Shown: positions 33,843-43,806, counted from the first letter of the stretch. The stretch is 64,000 nucleotides of DNA from an uncultured Christensenella sp. (GCA_910586035.1 CAJUHT010000001.1:154806-218805); one strand, 5' to 3'. Notes: generated by a model from the letters alone, not told the origin. Numbers and translations: made by a program.

Positions 33843-36251
33843 ATGCCTTACACCAACTTTACCGAAACAGAAAAAAAATGGGCGGCTTATTGGGAGAAAA
33901 ACAAGACCTTCCACACCGATTTACACGATTTTTCCAAACCTAAATACTATATTTTGGATATGTTCCCCTATCCCTCGGGCGCAGGCTTACACGTGGGACA
34001 CCCCGAAGGCTACACCGCCACCGACGTTATCGCGCGTATGAAGCGTATGCAGGGCTACAACGTTTTGCACCCCATCGGCTTCGACAGTTTCGGTCTGCCC
34101 GCCGAACAGTACGCCATAAAGACGGGCAACCACCCCGGCGGCTTTACGGAAGAAAATATAAAAAACTTTACCAAACAGCTTAAAATGTTGGGCTTTACCT
34201 ACGATTGGGAGCAAACCGTTTCCACCTGCGACCCCGCCTACTACAAGTGGACGCAGTGGTTCTTTAAACAACTCGTTAAAGAGGGACTTGCCCGCTACGT
34301 TGAAACGCCCGTAAACTGGTGCGAAGAGCTTGGCACGGTGCTTGCCAACGACGAAATTATTGACGGAAAGAGCGAGCGCGGCGGCTATCCCGTCGTGCGC
34401 AAAAATATGAAGCAGTGGGTAATCGATATACAAAAGTATGCCGACCGACTGCTCGAAGGTTTGGACGAACTCGATTGGAGCGAGTCCTCGAAAGCGGCTC
34501 AGCGCAATTGGATAGGCAAATCGGTAGGCGCTAAAATCGACTTTGCAGTAGACGGCACAAACGAAACTTTCACCGTATTCACTACCCGTTGCGACACGCT
34601 TTTCGGCGTTACCTACTGCGTGCTTGCACCCGAACACCAACTTGTAGACAAAATTACCACCGCCGAACAGAAAAACGTTGTTGAAGCCTACAAAGCGGCT
34701 TGCGCAAGCAAGTCGGAACTTGAAAGAACCGAACTCAACAAGGAAAAGACGGGCGCGTTTACGGGCGCGTATGCAATCAACCCCGCAAACGGCAAAAAGC
34801 TCCCCGTTTATATTTCCGACTACGTGCTTACCACCTACGGCACGGGCGCGATTATGGCTGTTCCCGCGCACGACACGCGCGACTGGGAATTTGCAAAAAA
34901 ATTCAATTTACCCATAATCCCCGTACTCGAAGGCGGCAACGTTCAAAAGGAAGCGTTTACGGAGGACGGCTTACACGTAAACAGCGGGTTTATGGACGGT
35001 ATGAACAAGCAGGAAGCGATTGCCGCAATGCTCGAATGGCTTGATAAGAACGGCTACGGCAAAAAAGCCGTAAGCTATAAACTGCGCGAATGGATATTTG
35101 CCCGCCAACGCTATTGGGGCGAACCTCTGCCCGTAGTGCATCTCGAAAACGGCGAGGACGTTTTGCTTGCCGACGAAGAACTGCCGCTGATTCTGCCCGA
35201 AATGGACGACTATAAGGCGCACGGCGGCAACGCGCCATTGGAAAACGCCAAAGATTGGGTAAACGTTGAAATAAACGGCGTTAAGGGCAAGCGCGAAACC
35301 ACCACTATGCCCGGCTCGGCAGGTTCAAGCTGGTACTTTTTAAGATACTGCGACCCGCACAACGACGGCGTTTTTGCCGATTACGAACTTATGAAATACT
35401 GGCTTCCCGTAGACTTTTACTGCGGCGGCAAGGAGCACCTCGTCGGGCATTTGCTATACTCCCGCTTCTGGATGAATTTCCTTTTCGATAAGGGGCTTGT
35501 TCCCTGCAAGGAGCCGTTTACAAAGCTCTTCCACCAGGGGATGATTTTGGGAGAAAACGGCGAAAAGATGTCTAAATCTTTGGGAAACGTTATAAATCCC
35601 GATGACATTGTGCGCGACTACGGCGCCGATGTACTCAGAATGTACGAAATGTTTATGGGTCCCGTAGCCGATACAAAGCCCTGGAACACCGCCAATATCG
35701 AGGGCGTGAAGAAATTTATAGACAGGATACACAGACTTTACTGCGAGAGCAACGTAATAAACGCAACGCCGAACAAAAACCTTGAAAGATTATACAACCA
35801 AACCGTTAAAAAGGTTGGCGAAGATTATCTGTCATTGAAAGTAAATACGGCAATTTCCCAAATGATGATTTTTGTAAACGCTATTTACAAGGAAATCAAC
35901 GATGGCAGAAACTTCCCCTTGGAATATGCGGAAGGGCTTATAAAGCTACTCAACCCCGTAATACCGTTTATCACGGAGGAAATATGGACTACCGTCCTCG
36001 GACATTCCGGCACCATAGCCTACGAAAGCTGGCCCGAATACGACGAAAGCAAGTGCGGAGAAGACGTTTTTGAATACGCCGTGCAGGTAAACAGCAAAAT
36101 TAAATGCAAAATAACTTTGCCCGCCGATATGAGCGCAAAGGAAATTGAAGAAACCGTAAAAAACAACGGCGAAATCGCCCCTATAATAGAGGGCAAACAA
36201 ATCAAGAAATTTATCGTAGTACCCAAACGGCTTATAAACATAATCGTTTAA
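33843..36251 (+). CDS. leuS: Leucyl-tRNA synthetase
   Basis: Class I synthetase of 802 residues. HIGH-type motif HVGH is at 50-53 in FPYPSGAGLHVGHPEG; the CP1 editing domain follows, with FTVFTTRCDTLFGVTY and YGTGAIMAVPAHDTRDWEFA; the zinc/leucyl-specific region has MPGSAGSSWYFLRYCDP; KMSKS is near 574-578 in GEKMSKSLGNVINPD; and the anticodon domain ends with a short C-terminal extension. AAGGA lies upstream of ATG 33843. It is one of few plus-strand protein genes, divergent from thrS and with its own promoter and terminator. Confidence 0.98.
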   Translation: MPYTNFTETEKKWAAYWEKNKTFHTDLHDFSKPKYYILDMFPYPSGAGLHVGHPEGYTATDVIARMKRMQGYNVLHPIGFDSFGLPAEQYAIKTGNHPGGFTEENIKNFTKQLKMLGFTYDWEQTVSTCDPAYYKWTQWFFKQLVKEGLARYVETPVNWCEELGTVLANDEIIDGKSERGGYPVVRKNMKQWVIDIQKYADRLLEGLDELDWSESSKAAQRNWIGKSVGAKIDFAVDGTNETFTVFTTRCDTLFGVTYCVLAPEHQLVDKITTAEQKNVVEAYKAACASKSELERTELNKEKTGAFTGAYAINPANGKKLPVYISDYVLTTYGTGAIMAVPAHDTRDWEFAKKFNLPIIPVLEGGNVQKEAFTEDGLHVNSGFMDGMNKQEAIAAMLEWLDKNGYGKKAVSYKLREWIFARQRYWGEPLPVVHLENGEDVLLADEELPLILPEMDDYKAHGGNAPLENAKDWVNVEINGVKGKRETTTMPGSAGSSWYFLRYCDPHNDGVFADYELMKYWLPVDFYCGGKEHLVGHLLYSRFWMNFLFDKGLVPCKEPFTKLFHQGMILGENGEKMSKSLGNVINPDDIVRDYGADVLRMYEMFMGPVADTKPWNTANIEGVKKFIDRIHRLYCESNVINATPNKNLERLYNQTVKKVGEDYLSLKVNTAISQMMIFVNAIYKEINDGRNFPLEYAEGLIKLLNPVIPFITEEIWTTVLGHSGTIAYESWPEYDESKCGEDVFEYAVQVNSKIKCKITLPADMSAKEIEETVKNNGEIAPIIEGKQIKKFIVVPKRLINIIV

Positions 36252-36256
36252 AACCC

Positions 36257-36288
36257 AACGCCCCGCGGCAGATTTGCCGCGGGGCGTT
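36257..36288. terminator. Bidirectional terminator between leuS and the GNAT gene
   Basis: Stem AACGCCCCGCGGCA / TGCCGCGGGGCGTT (36257-36270 and 36275-36288) with a 4-nt loop. T-rich bases flank both sides, and the two genes converge here. Confidence 0.85.
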
Positions 36289-36296
36289 ACTCTTTA

Positions 36297-36860
36297 TTAT
36301 TTATTTTTGAAAACGTAATAATCGCCGTACTTTTTGCCGTCGAAACCAATCAGCTTTTCGTTTACGGGCATAAATCCGAGCTTTTTAAGCGCCGCAATTC
36401 TTTGCTTTGCCTCGGGCACAGCCTTTGTCGCAACCATTGCACAACCGAAAATTTCAAGCGACGGCTTTACGATAAGCGATAAAATTTCTTCTATTTTTCC
36501 GTTCTCTTCGTAATCGCTACGCAAGTCCAACCGCAAAAGTCCGCAATCGTTAAAAAAATCTTGCGCGTTTCTTTTGAATTCTTCTACCGTTCCCACCGCT
36601 TCGCCGCTTATCTTGTCAATAACCGTCCAGCGGACAAACCAACCGTTTTCGTAGGCTTGCCGCCAAAACTTAACCGCCTGTTCCATTCTTTCCATCGTGG
36701 TGTAGTAAAAGTTATCGCCGTGGCAGTTGTCGCCGTTAAAAAACTCCGCCGCTTTCTTGTCGCTGTAAACTTTAAGCAAGTCCTGCGCGTCGCCTTCTAT
36801 TGCCAATCTTAAAATAAACCCGTCGTTTTCAAACGAAGGACAATTTTCGTATACGTTCAT
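36297..36860 (-). CDS. GNAT-family N-acetyltransferase (RimJ/RimL-like)
   Basis: A 187-residue acetyltransferase-like protein. The opening FILRLAIEGDAQDLLKVYSDKKAAEFFNGD is typical of the RimL/Acetyltransf_3 group, followed by FVRWTVIDKISGEAVGTVEEF (beta 4) and a C-terminal VPEAKQRIAALKKLGFMP. The acetyl-CoA pyrophosphate loop is poorly conserved (SDYEENGKIEEILSLI). The substrate is unknown. It is a single gene between leuS and the BspA-like gene. Confidence 0.78.
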   Translation of the reverse strand: MNVYENCPSFENDGFILRLAIEGDAQDLLKVYSDKKAAEFFNGDNCHGDNFYYTTMERMEQAVKFWRQAYENGWFVRWTVIDKISGEAVGTVEEFKRNAQDFFNDCGLLRLDLRSDYEENGKIEEILSLIVKPSLEIFGCAMVATKAVPEAKQRIAALKKLGFMPVNEKLIGFDGKKYGDYYVFKNK

Positions 36861-36892
36861 TGTCGTCCCCCTATTACACTTACCGTTTTTAA

Positions 36893-39583
36893 TTAAAGAA
36901 ACGAAAACTCAACGCGCCTGCCTTTAAGCCCGAATTCCTTACCCTTAAAACCGAAATAATCGTATTTTTTAAGCAGAGTTTTAGAAGCCGTTATACTTAC
37001 AAGGTTGTCGCAATATTCAAAATAGGGATTGCAGACGTAATTCACCGTTTCGGCAATGGTAACGCTTTTAAGATTTTTGCAGTTTTTAAACGCATTATTG
37101 TAAATGTCAGTTACTCCGTTGGGAATTACGATACTTTCAAGCTTAGTACATTTATCAAAAGCATAATTGTCTATGCGCACGACGCTGCCGTCGTCGGGTA
37201 TAACGCTGTTGTTGCATCCGCGCACCAAAATTTTATCCTGTGTTTTAATAAGACAGTTTCCCGAACTGTGGAACACGGGATTGCCCTGTTCAACCTCAAT
37301 TTTTTCAAGACCGCCGCACCCTTTAAATACGTCTACAAGTTTTATAACGCCTTTGGGAATTACAATTTCCTTAATCTCAATGCAACCCATAAATGCGCAA
37401 GCTCCAATCTTTGTAACAATAGCAGGAATATTTACAGATTCAAGCGAGGCGCATTTACGGAAAGCATCGCACCCTATTTCGGTTACACTGTCGGGTAAAT
37501 TTATCGAAGTCAACTCGGCACATTCTGCAAACGCCTCTTCGCCTACGCTCTCGCAGATTGCGTTTTCCGCAAAGACGACCTTTTTAATTTTGGGTGCGCT
37601 TTCGGAATCTGCGCTGAAAAGATATGCGGGTATTCTTTGCACGTTGGCGCCGAAATTTACAATAATTCCGTCTGCGTTTTTGCCGGCATTGTAAAACATT
37701 ATGGTGCTTACCCACAAATCGCCGCAACAATCGGCGTTAAAATTTATTTCGGTAAGCGCAGTACATTGCGAAAACGCCTCGCCGTTCATAGTAGTAACGC
37801 CCTTGGGGATGGTTAAACTTTCAAGCGCCGTGCAGTATTTAAACGCGCTCGGTCCTATCGTCTTTAAAGTTTGCGGCAACGTAACACTCTTTAACTTACC
37901 GCAACTTTTAAAAGCCCCCGAGCCAATCGATTTAACGCCTTCGGGCACGTCGATATGCTCGATGTCCACCCCGGCAAAGGCGTTTGCCGCAATTGTATTT
38001 ACACTGCCGTCCGCGGGTATTATACTGTCCTTAAAACCGTATATAAGATTTTTCTTTTTGATTTCTATAAGGCAGTTGCCCGCAGTACGGTAAACGCCGT
38101 TTTTATCGTCTACTTTTATGCTTTTGAGATTGGCGCACCTCTCTATCGCCTTATTTGCAATTGAGGTGAGCGTTGACGGCAACGTTATTGTTTCCACGTA
38201 CTTTTTATTATAAAAAGCTTTGACGCCAATCTTTTTAACTCCCTCGGGAATAATTACGTCCTTCGATTTGCCTTTGTATTTAAGCAAAACGTTATCGGCT
38301 ATCTCAAATCCGACGTCGCCCGTCTTTTTAGGCGGAGCAACCTTTACTTTGCAAGCTTCGAAAACTTTACTGCCAATAAACTCGATGCTTGAAGGCATTT
38401 TAACCGTTTCAAGCTTTTCACAACAATCGAACGCCCCGTCGCCTATGTATTTAATGCCTTCGGGAATTTCTATACTTTCAAGCGAAGTACAATAGCCGAA
38501 AGCAAACTTGCCAATATTTTCAACAGAGCCGTTAAACTTTACGTCAATTAACTTTTGACAGTTTAAAAACGCCATTGTTTCAATAGTTTTCAAAGTTTTC
38601 GGGAAAGTTATGCTTTTGAGTGCCGCACATTCGCTGAAACAACTTTCTCCAATCTCCGTAACGCCTTCCGAAACGACAACGCTTTCCAGATTTTTGCACC
38701 ACCTGAAAGTATTTTTACCTGTGTTACTTACGTTTGCACCGAAAACCAAGTTCTTAATTCCGCTATAATAAAATGCTTCCGCACCTATTTTCTTAATGCT
38801 GTCGGGCAAAACCAAGTCGATTTTTAAATTTTCGTTATAGGAAAACGCACCGTCCCCGATAGTTTGTACACCGTTGCCCAATTCAATGCTTTTAAGATTA
38901 TAGCAACGCGTAAAGGCGCGCTTTTCAATAGTTTTTACCGAATCGGGAATAACTACGCTTTCCAATGCAAAATTGAACTCGAAAGCAAATTTGCAAATCT
39001 TTGTTATCCCCTCCGGTATCACAACGTTGGTAAGCCCCTTAGAATGAACGTTGTTTCTGGGGTGTATGCTGTCGTTTGAAAACGAATTTTCTCCTAAAAC
39101 CGTAACGCTGCCGTCGGAGGGAATAACGCTTTGTTTGCAGCCGCGAATAAGCACCTTTTTTCGCGTTTCGATTAAACAGTTGCCGGAGCTGTGATAAACG
39201 GGGTTATTTTCGTCAACCGTAATTTCTTCTATATCCCCGCAATTGGTAAACGCGCCTTCGCCTATCGAAGTTACGGTATCCGGAATGACAATTTTTTTTA
39301 GGCTATGACAGTTATAAAACGCGTCTTTGCCTATCTCTTCAACCCCTTGCGGAATAATAATTTCCTGCAATTGTTCACAGCAGGAAAAAGCACCATTACC
39401 AATTTTTTTTAAGGTTGACGGCAAAAAAACTCTCTTAACGCCGCAGTACGCCACTTCGAAAGCCCTGTTGCCTATGGCAATTACGCCTTCGGGAACATAG
39501 GCGTCCCCGTCAAAGCCGCGCACTTCCCTGAATAAAACGACAACGTTGTTTATTATTTCCATATTATAATTGTACTTCGCCAT
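36893..39583 (-). CDS. BspA-like leucine-rich repeat protein
   Basis: An 896-residue repeat protein built from about 30 BspA-type (LRR_5) units of about 23 residues, such as IPEGVKSIGSGAFKSCGKLKSVTLP. Three islands of another kind interrupt the repeats, each with SSGNCLI or TAGNCLI, then a K-x-L-I/V-x-G stretch and a VIPxDGSV closing (near residues 135, 470 and 805). I chose ATG 39583 (MAKYNYNMEII), because the longer form starts with TTG. No signal peptide, lipobox, membrane helix or cell-wall motif is visible, so how it would reach the surface is unclear. Such proteins usually bind host or bacterial surfaces. Confidence 0.85.
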   Translation of the reverse strand: MAKYNYNMEIINNVVVLFREVRGFDGDAYVPEGVIAIGNRAFEVAYCGVKRVFLPSTLKKIGNGAFSCCEQLQEIIIPQGVEEIGKDAFYNCHSLKKIVIPDTVTSIGEGAFTNCGDIEEITVDENNPVYHSSGNCLIETRKKVLIRGCKQSVIPSDGSVTVLGENSFSNDSIHPRNNVHSKGLTNVVIPEGITKICKFAFEFNFALESVVIPDSVKTIEKRAFTRCYNLKSIELGNGVQTIGDGAFSYNENLKIDLVLPDSIKKIGAEAFYYSGIKNLVFGANVSNTGKNTFRWCKNLESVVVSEGVTEIGESCFSECAALKSITFPKTLKTIETMAFLNCQKLIDVKFNGSVENIGKFAFGYCTSLESIEIPEGIKYIGDGAFDCCEKLETVKMPSSIEFIGSKVFEACKVKVAPPKKTGDVGFEIADNVLLKYKGKSKDVIIPEGVKKIGVKAFYNKKYVETITLPSTLTSIANKAIERCANLKSIKVDDKNGVYRTAGNCLIEIKKKNLIYGFKDSIIPADGSVNTIAANAFAGVDIEHIDVPEGVKSIGSGAFKSCGKLKSVTLPQTLKTIGPSAFKYCTALESLTIPKGVTTMNGEAFSQCTALTEINFNADCCGDLWVSTIMFYNAGKNADGIIVNFGANVQRIPAYLFSADSESAPKIKKVVFAENAICESVGEEAFAECAELTSINLPDSVTEIGCDAFRKCASLESVNIPAIVTKIGACAFMGCIEIKEIVIPKGVIKLVDVFKGCGGLEKIEVEQGNPVFHSSGNCLIKTQDKILVRGCNNSVIPDDGSVVRIDNYAFDKCTKLESIVIPNGVTDIYNNAFKNCKNLKSVTIAETVNYVCNPYFEYCDNLVSITASKTLLKKYDYFGFKGKEFGLKGRRVEFSFL

Positions 39584-39708
39584 ATTTACCCCAAAAGTTA
39601 ATTCATTTTGCAATTTACATTATAATATAGCAAAACGCATTTTTCAAGTATTTTAACTTTCTTTATAGACAAATACGGCAATTGGCAAATTTTGGTAATT
39701 AAAGAATA

Positions 39709-39732
39709 TTCCCCGCAGACGTTTGCGGGGAA
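39709..39732 (-). terminator. Terminator-like hairpin after the DUF4097 remnant
   Basis: Stem TTCCCCGCA / TGCGGGGAA (39709-39717 and 39724-39732), 6-nt loop, followed on the minus strand by a T-rich stretch. Confidence 0.6.
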
Positions 39733-39769
39733 CTCAAATAAAACTAAAATATATAATATTGCTTTTAAC

Positions 39770-40264
39770 TCACTTAATAAATTCAATATTTATATTTCCG
39801 TTATTACAATCTGCCGAAAACGATTTTTCGCCATTATCCTTACGCAAAGGCAAATTGCAATCGCCCTTTTTAATATTGCAGTAAATAGAAAAGTCGTCTC
39901 ATCCACCGACTACCGTACCCGTTATGTTGCCGTCCTTTGCTTTTAAGTTGACAGATTTGCCTACGCTTACCCGTTCGCACATTATATTGCCGCCGTTCGT
40001 ATCAAAACTTATATTTTCCAAGACCGAAATCGCGGTAACGTTTATGTTTGCGTTTGTTGTATTTACGGAGAACGCGTCAATTATATCGTTTGATATTCTA
40101 ATCTTAATTTTGCGATATTCTGCCGACGGCTTTGTTCCGATAAAGTCAGTCCAATCTTTATTAAAAGTTAATTTTATAATCAATTCCTGATTTTCTGAAA
40201 CCGTTATATCAAGATATTCCTTTTTACCGTGTTTCCCGATTTTACTATTCAGTTGATTGTACTT
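39770..40264 (-). pseudogene. Decayed DUF4097 (putative adhesin) gene
   Basis: A beta-helix-like frame is open on the minus strand from 40264 but has an in-frame TGA at 39901-39899. Beyond it the same frame goes on with DDFSIYCNIKKGDCNLPLRKDNGEKSF and ends NGNINIEFIK, the typical end of DUF4097 proteins. Upstream of the stop are YLDITVSENQELIIKLTF and NTNGGNI-like motifs. There is no ATG or ribosome site at the 5' end, where another stop lies at 40267-40265. So the gene is truncated in front and interrupted near its end. Confidence 0.6.
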
Positions 40265-40382
40265 TCAGGAATTTTACAATGGAACTACCAAGCGCAAATA
40301 TTTATAGAAAAATAATTCATTTGTAGCCTACACTTTTATGCGGCTTAAAAAATTTTTATAATTTACATTTAAACGGCAACGA

Positions 40383-40412
40383 AAAAAACCTGCACTCTTA
40401 TGAGCACAGGTT
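40383..40412 (-). terminator. Terminator of tRNA-Leu(AAG)
   Basis: Minus-strand stem AAAACCTGTGCTC / GAGTGCAGGTTTT with loop ATAA and a T run, starting 4 nt after the tRNA. Confidence 0.8.
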
Positions 40413-40416
40413 TTTA

Positions 40417-40501
40417 TGGTGCACTCAACAGGAGTTGAACCTGCATGGAGTTACCCACAAGATCCTTAGTCTTGCGCGTCTGCCAATTCCGCCATGAGTG
40501 C
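40417..40501 (-). tRNA. tRNA-Leu (anticodon AAG), CCA encoded
   Basis: An 85-nt class II tRNA. The acceptor GCACTCA (40501-40495) pairs with the strand before discriminator A and encoded CCA (40419-40417). The anticodon stem CAAGA/TCTTG encloses loop CTAAGGA, giving AAG at positions 34-36, which reads CTT. The long variable arm expected for leucine is present. A34 would usually be deaminated to inosine. Confidence 0.93.
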
Positions 40502-40590
40502 ATAACTTTTCAAAAGCATTGATATTCTATAATATTTATCGTATAAAGTCAAGCCAAAATAACGGCATTTTTATTAAATTTGCAAATAAT

Positions 40591-41193
40591 TTATAAACCA
40601 TACTTTCGAGCCATTTTTGCCAAAATTAAACGTATTACTTTACGCAAATTGTCAATATTGCCTTGATTATGTATGACATAGTACTCTTCAAATTTGCAAT
40701 TATCATAATTCAGTTGACTTTCTATGCGAATTTGCGCCTCTTTTAATGAAAGTTTATTCCTGTTTGCAAGGCTTAAAATTCTTTCGTTTATATCGCGTTG
40801 CACCACCACAACTTCGTTAAACAGCTTTTCATACCCGCACTCAAAAAGTACGGGCACTTCAAAAAAAACAAGCCCTTTACAGTTTTCTGCTCGGCGAAAC
40901 ATTTCGCTGAAAATCAGCGGGTGCGTAATCTCATTAAGTTTTTTTAATTTATTGCTATCGGAAAATACGGCATTGGCAAGCATATGCCTGTCAATACCGC
41001 CGTCGGCCGCCAAAATATCATTACCAAACTCTGATGTTAATTTTTCGGTAAACGCGCCGCGAGTCAATAATTCGGCATATATTTCGTCGCAGGAAAATAG
41101 CGCAAACCCTTGCTCTTTGATATAATTGCATACCGTTGTTTTTCCGCTTGCTATTCCGCCCGTAACGGCAACTTTAATATTATTTTGCTTCAT
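40591..41193 (-). CDS. coaE: Dephospho-CoA kinase
   Basis: Last step of coenzyme A synthesis: phosphorylates the ribose 3'-OH of dephospho-CoA. It has 200 residues from ATG 41193, with P-loop VTGGIASGKTTVCNY at the N-terminus, then FSCDEIYAEL and the lid arginine in ERILSLANRNKLS. The start lies inside the end of polA with a 14-nt overlap (41180-41193), the common polA-coaE order in Firmicutes. The longer opening upstream lies entirely in polA sequence and is rejected. Confidence 0.94.
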   Translation of the reverse strand: MKQNNIKVAVTGGIASGKTTVCNYIKEQGFALFSCDEIYAELLTRGAFTEKLTSEFGNDILAADGGIDRHMLANAVFSDSNKLKKLNEITHPLIFSEMFRRAENCKGLVFFEVPVLFECGYEKLFNEVVVVQRDINERILSLANRNKLSLKEAQIRIESQLNYDNCKFEEYYVIHNQGNIDNLRKVIRLILAKMARKYGL

Positions 41194-43735
41194 ACCAATT
41201 TTTGCCGCTGTGCACGTCAACCTTCAAGGGCACGTTAAGTTTTACAGCGTTTTCCATATCGTATTTTAACAGTGCCGCCGCTTCTTCCGCCTCGCTTTCG
41301 GGCGCGTCCAAAACCAATTCGTCGTGTACCTGTAATATAAGTTTTGTCTTTAAGCCCTTCTTTTTAAGCGTATTGTAAATATTTACCATTGCAATCTTTA
41401 TAATATCTGCGCTCGACCCCTGCAACGGCATATTCATTGCCGCGCGCTCGCCAAATTGCCTTAAATTATAATTACTTGAACTTAGCTCCCTTATATAGCG
41501 TTTTCTTCCCGTCAGGGTGGAAACGTATCCGTTGTTTTTTGCAAAAGCAACGTTGGAATCCATATACTCTTTAACCGCGCTATATCTCTCAAAATACTTT
41601 GCAATGTATTCCTTTGCCGTCTTAATATCTATTCCGATATTTTTGGAAAGACCGAACTCGCTGATGCCGTAGATTATTCCGAAGTTTACCGCCTTTGCTT
41701 CCCTTCTCATTCTTGCCGTAACTTCGCCAAGTGGCACGCCAAATACCTGCGAGGCAGTAACCGCGTGCACGTCCTCGTCTGCTTCGTATGCGGCAATAAG
41801 CTCTTTACAGCCCGAAAAATGAGCCAATAGACGCAACTCTATCTGAGAATAATCGGCGTCGATAAATACGTGCCCTTCGCGCGGAACAAACACCTTTCTT
41901 ATTTCCCGCCCCTCTTCTTCCCTTATAGGAATATTCTGCAAATTGGGGTTGGTACTGGAAAGTCTGCCCGTTGTAGTTATGGTATTGTTGTAGGTAGTAT
42001 GAATAAGCCCCGTATTCCTGTCAATAAGCGGTTTAAGCCCCTCCGCATAGGTTGAATACAACTTTTGATAGGTTCTGTAATTGAGGATGAGTTTGGCTAC
42101 CTTGCTCTCCTCCGCGAGTTGTTCGAGTATTTCCGCGCTTGTTGAATATTTCCCCGTTTTGTTCTTTTTACCCGACTTCAAGCCGAGCTTTTCAAATAAT
42201 ATCGCGCCCAACTGCGAGGGGGAATTGAGGTTGAATCTTTCGCCGCACAGCTCAAAAATCTGTTCGCTCAACTCCGTAATTTTAGCAGAATATTGCGCGC
42301 CGAGGTTTTCGAGTTGGACAAAATCAACCCTTACTCCTGTTTTTTCCATATCGTACAGCACTTCAATCAACGGCTTTTCGATATCGTTATAAAGCTTTGT
42401 CGTTCCGTCCTTTTCAAGCACTTCGCGGTAACCTGCATACAGAACGCTGAAAACGTAAGCCGAATAAGCGTAATCGAAGCCCTTTGACGAACATAATTCC
42501 TGCGCGTTTTTGCTGTCGTTGAAATAGTCGCACAGGTATTTCATTACGGAAACGTCGTCAACCTGACATACGGGCTTAAAATCGCCGTCGACAATAAGGT
42601 GCAAAATCTGTTTATAGTCGTAAACTACTACTTTATTTTGCTTGTTTTCAAAAAGCTTTTTAAAAATATCTTTAAACTTATAACAGGGGAATTTGCATAG
42701 CAAATCTTCTTCGCCGTATCTAACCTGATAATACCTGCCACCCGTGTAGATATCCGCGCCGTAAGGCTTTAAGTCAATAAAAAATTCACCCGAATTATTG
42801 CAAACGGCTTCGAATTCTTCCGCCGCATCGATTTTTTCGATTTGAGGATATACTACCGCCGCCTCTTCGCCTTGACTGCCGTCCTCGAATTTCATATTGG
42901 CTAAAAGACTTTTAAACTCGAACGCCTTAAACATCTCTTTAACCTGCGAGGAATAGCCGTCAGGCACAAGGCACTGTTCAAGCTCCAAATTTACGGTACA
43001 GTCGCATTTTATAGTGGCAAGCTCATACGAGAAGTACGCGCTCTCTTTTCCGCTTATAAGCTTATTTTTGAGCGATGCGGACGATATACCGTCAATATTT
43101 TCGTAAACGCCGTCAAGACTTTCGAACTGCGACAACAATTTCTTTGCCGAGGTTTCGCCTATACCTGCAACTCCTGGAATATTGTCAGATTTATCGCCCA
43201 TTAAAGCTTTTAAATCGACTATTGCGCAGGGCTTTAAACCAATTTCGCTCTCAAAATTCTCGCTGGAAAGTTTAAGCAAATCGCTTACTCCGCGTTTGGT
43301 ATAGTACACGTCCGTCTTTTCGTTTACAAGCTGGAAGGAATCCCTGTCGCCCGTGTAGATATAACTGTGAACGTCAAATTTTTTGGAAAGCGTACCTATT
43401 AAATCGTCCGCTTCAACTCCCTCCTGCTCGCACATAGCAATATTCATAGCCGAAAGAAGCGCCTTTAAAGGTTGCACCTGAGAGGCAAGCTCGGGCGGCA
43501 TAGGCGAGCGGTTGGCTTTATAGCCGTCGTACATTTTATGCCTGAAAGTAGGCGCTTTAAGGTCGAACGTTACAACCATATACTTAGGCTTTAAATCGGA
43601 AATAATTTTAAAAACAAGCTTTACAAACCCGAATATCGCGTTGGTGGGCTGTCCCGCGGAAGTGCTGAATACGGGCGTGGCGTAAAAAGCACGGTTTAAA
43701 AGGCTGTTGCCGTCTATTAAAACAAGTTTATCCAT
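41180..43735 (-). CDS. polA: DNA polymerase I
   Basis: Repair and Okazaki-fragment polymerase of 851 residues. The 5' nuclease domain covers about 1-290 (LVLIDGNSLLNRAFYA, EADDLIGTLS, YTGDRDSFQLV). The 3'-5' exonuclease-like domain at about 300-460 lacks the metal-binding acidic set (FFIDLKPYG where D-x-E is expected), so proofreading is probably absent, as in many Gram-positives. The polymerase domain has FIDADYSQIELRLLAHFSG near residue 627, RREAKAVNFGIIYG, and LQVHDELVLDAP near 804. It is followed by the overlapping coaE. Confidence 0.97.
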   Translation of the reverse strand: MDKLVLIDGNSLLNRAFYATPVFSTSAGQPTNAIFGFVKLVFKIISDLKPKYMVVTFDLKAPTFRHKMYDGYKANRSPMPPELASQVQPLKALLSAMNIAMCEQEGVEADDLIGTLSKKFDVHSYIYTGDRDSFQLVNEKTDVYYTKRGVSDLLKLSSENFESEIGLKPCAIVDLKALMGDKSDNIPGVAGIGETSAKKLLSQFESLDGVYENIDGISSASLKNKLISGKESAYFSYELATIKCDCTVNLELEQCLVPDGYSSQVKEMFKAFEFKSLLANMKFEDGSQGEEAAVVYPQIEKIDAAEEFEAVCNNSGEFFIDLKPYGADIYTGGRYYQVRYGEEDLLCKFPCYKFKDIFKKLFENKQNKVVVYDYKQILHLIVDGDFKPVCQVDDVSVMKYLCDYFNDSKNAQELCSSKGFDYAYSAYVFSVLYAGYREVLEKDGTTKLYNDIEKPLIEVLYDMEKTGVRVDFVQLENLGAQYSAKITELSEQIFELCGERFNLNSPSQLGAILFEKLGLKSGKKNKTGKYSTSAEILEQLAEESKVAKLILNYRTYQKLYSTYAEGLKPLIDRNTGLIHTTYNNTITTTGRLSSTNPNLQNIPIREEEGREIRKVFVPREGHVFIDADYSQIELRLLAHFSGCKELIAAYEADEDVHAVTASQVFGVPLGEVTARMRREAKAVNFGIIYGISEFGLSKNIGIDIKTAKEYIAKYFERYSAVKEYMDSNVAFAKNNGYVSTLTGRKRYIRELSSSNYNLRQFGERAAMNMPLQGSSADIIKIAMVNIYNTLKKKGLKTKLILQVHDELVLDAPESEAEEAAALLKYDMENAVKLNVPLKVDVHSGKNWYEAK

Positions 43736-43764
43736 AAAATAATTTTTACTCCGAATAAAAAAGC

Positions 43765-43793
43765 TTGATTTTTAAAAAAAGCTATTATATAAT
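43765..43793 (+). promoter_or_regulatory. Promoter of tRNA-Leu(CAA)
   Basis: TTGATT (43765-43770), 17-bp spacer, TATAAT (43788-43793). Transcription would start a few bases before the tRNA at 43807. Confidence 0.8.
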
Positions 43794-43806
43794 ATTAGAG
43801 TGATTT

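Noticed and set aside
33987..34871. A 294-codon minus-strand open frame
   Set aside because: It lies wholly inside leuS on the opposite strand, and leuS has clear synthetase motifs throughout.
39899..39901. TGA as selenocysteine or programmed read-through in the DUF4097 gene
   Set aside because: The gene also lacks a 5' end and start, and no SECIS-like hairpin stands after the TGA; decay is simpler.
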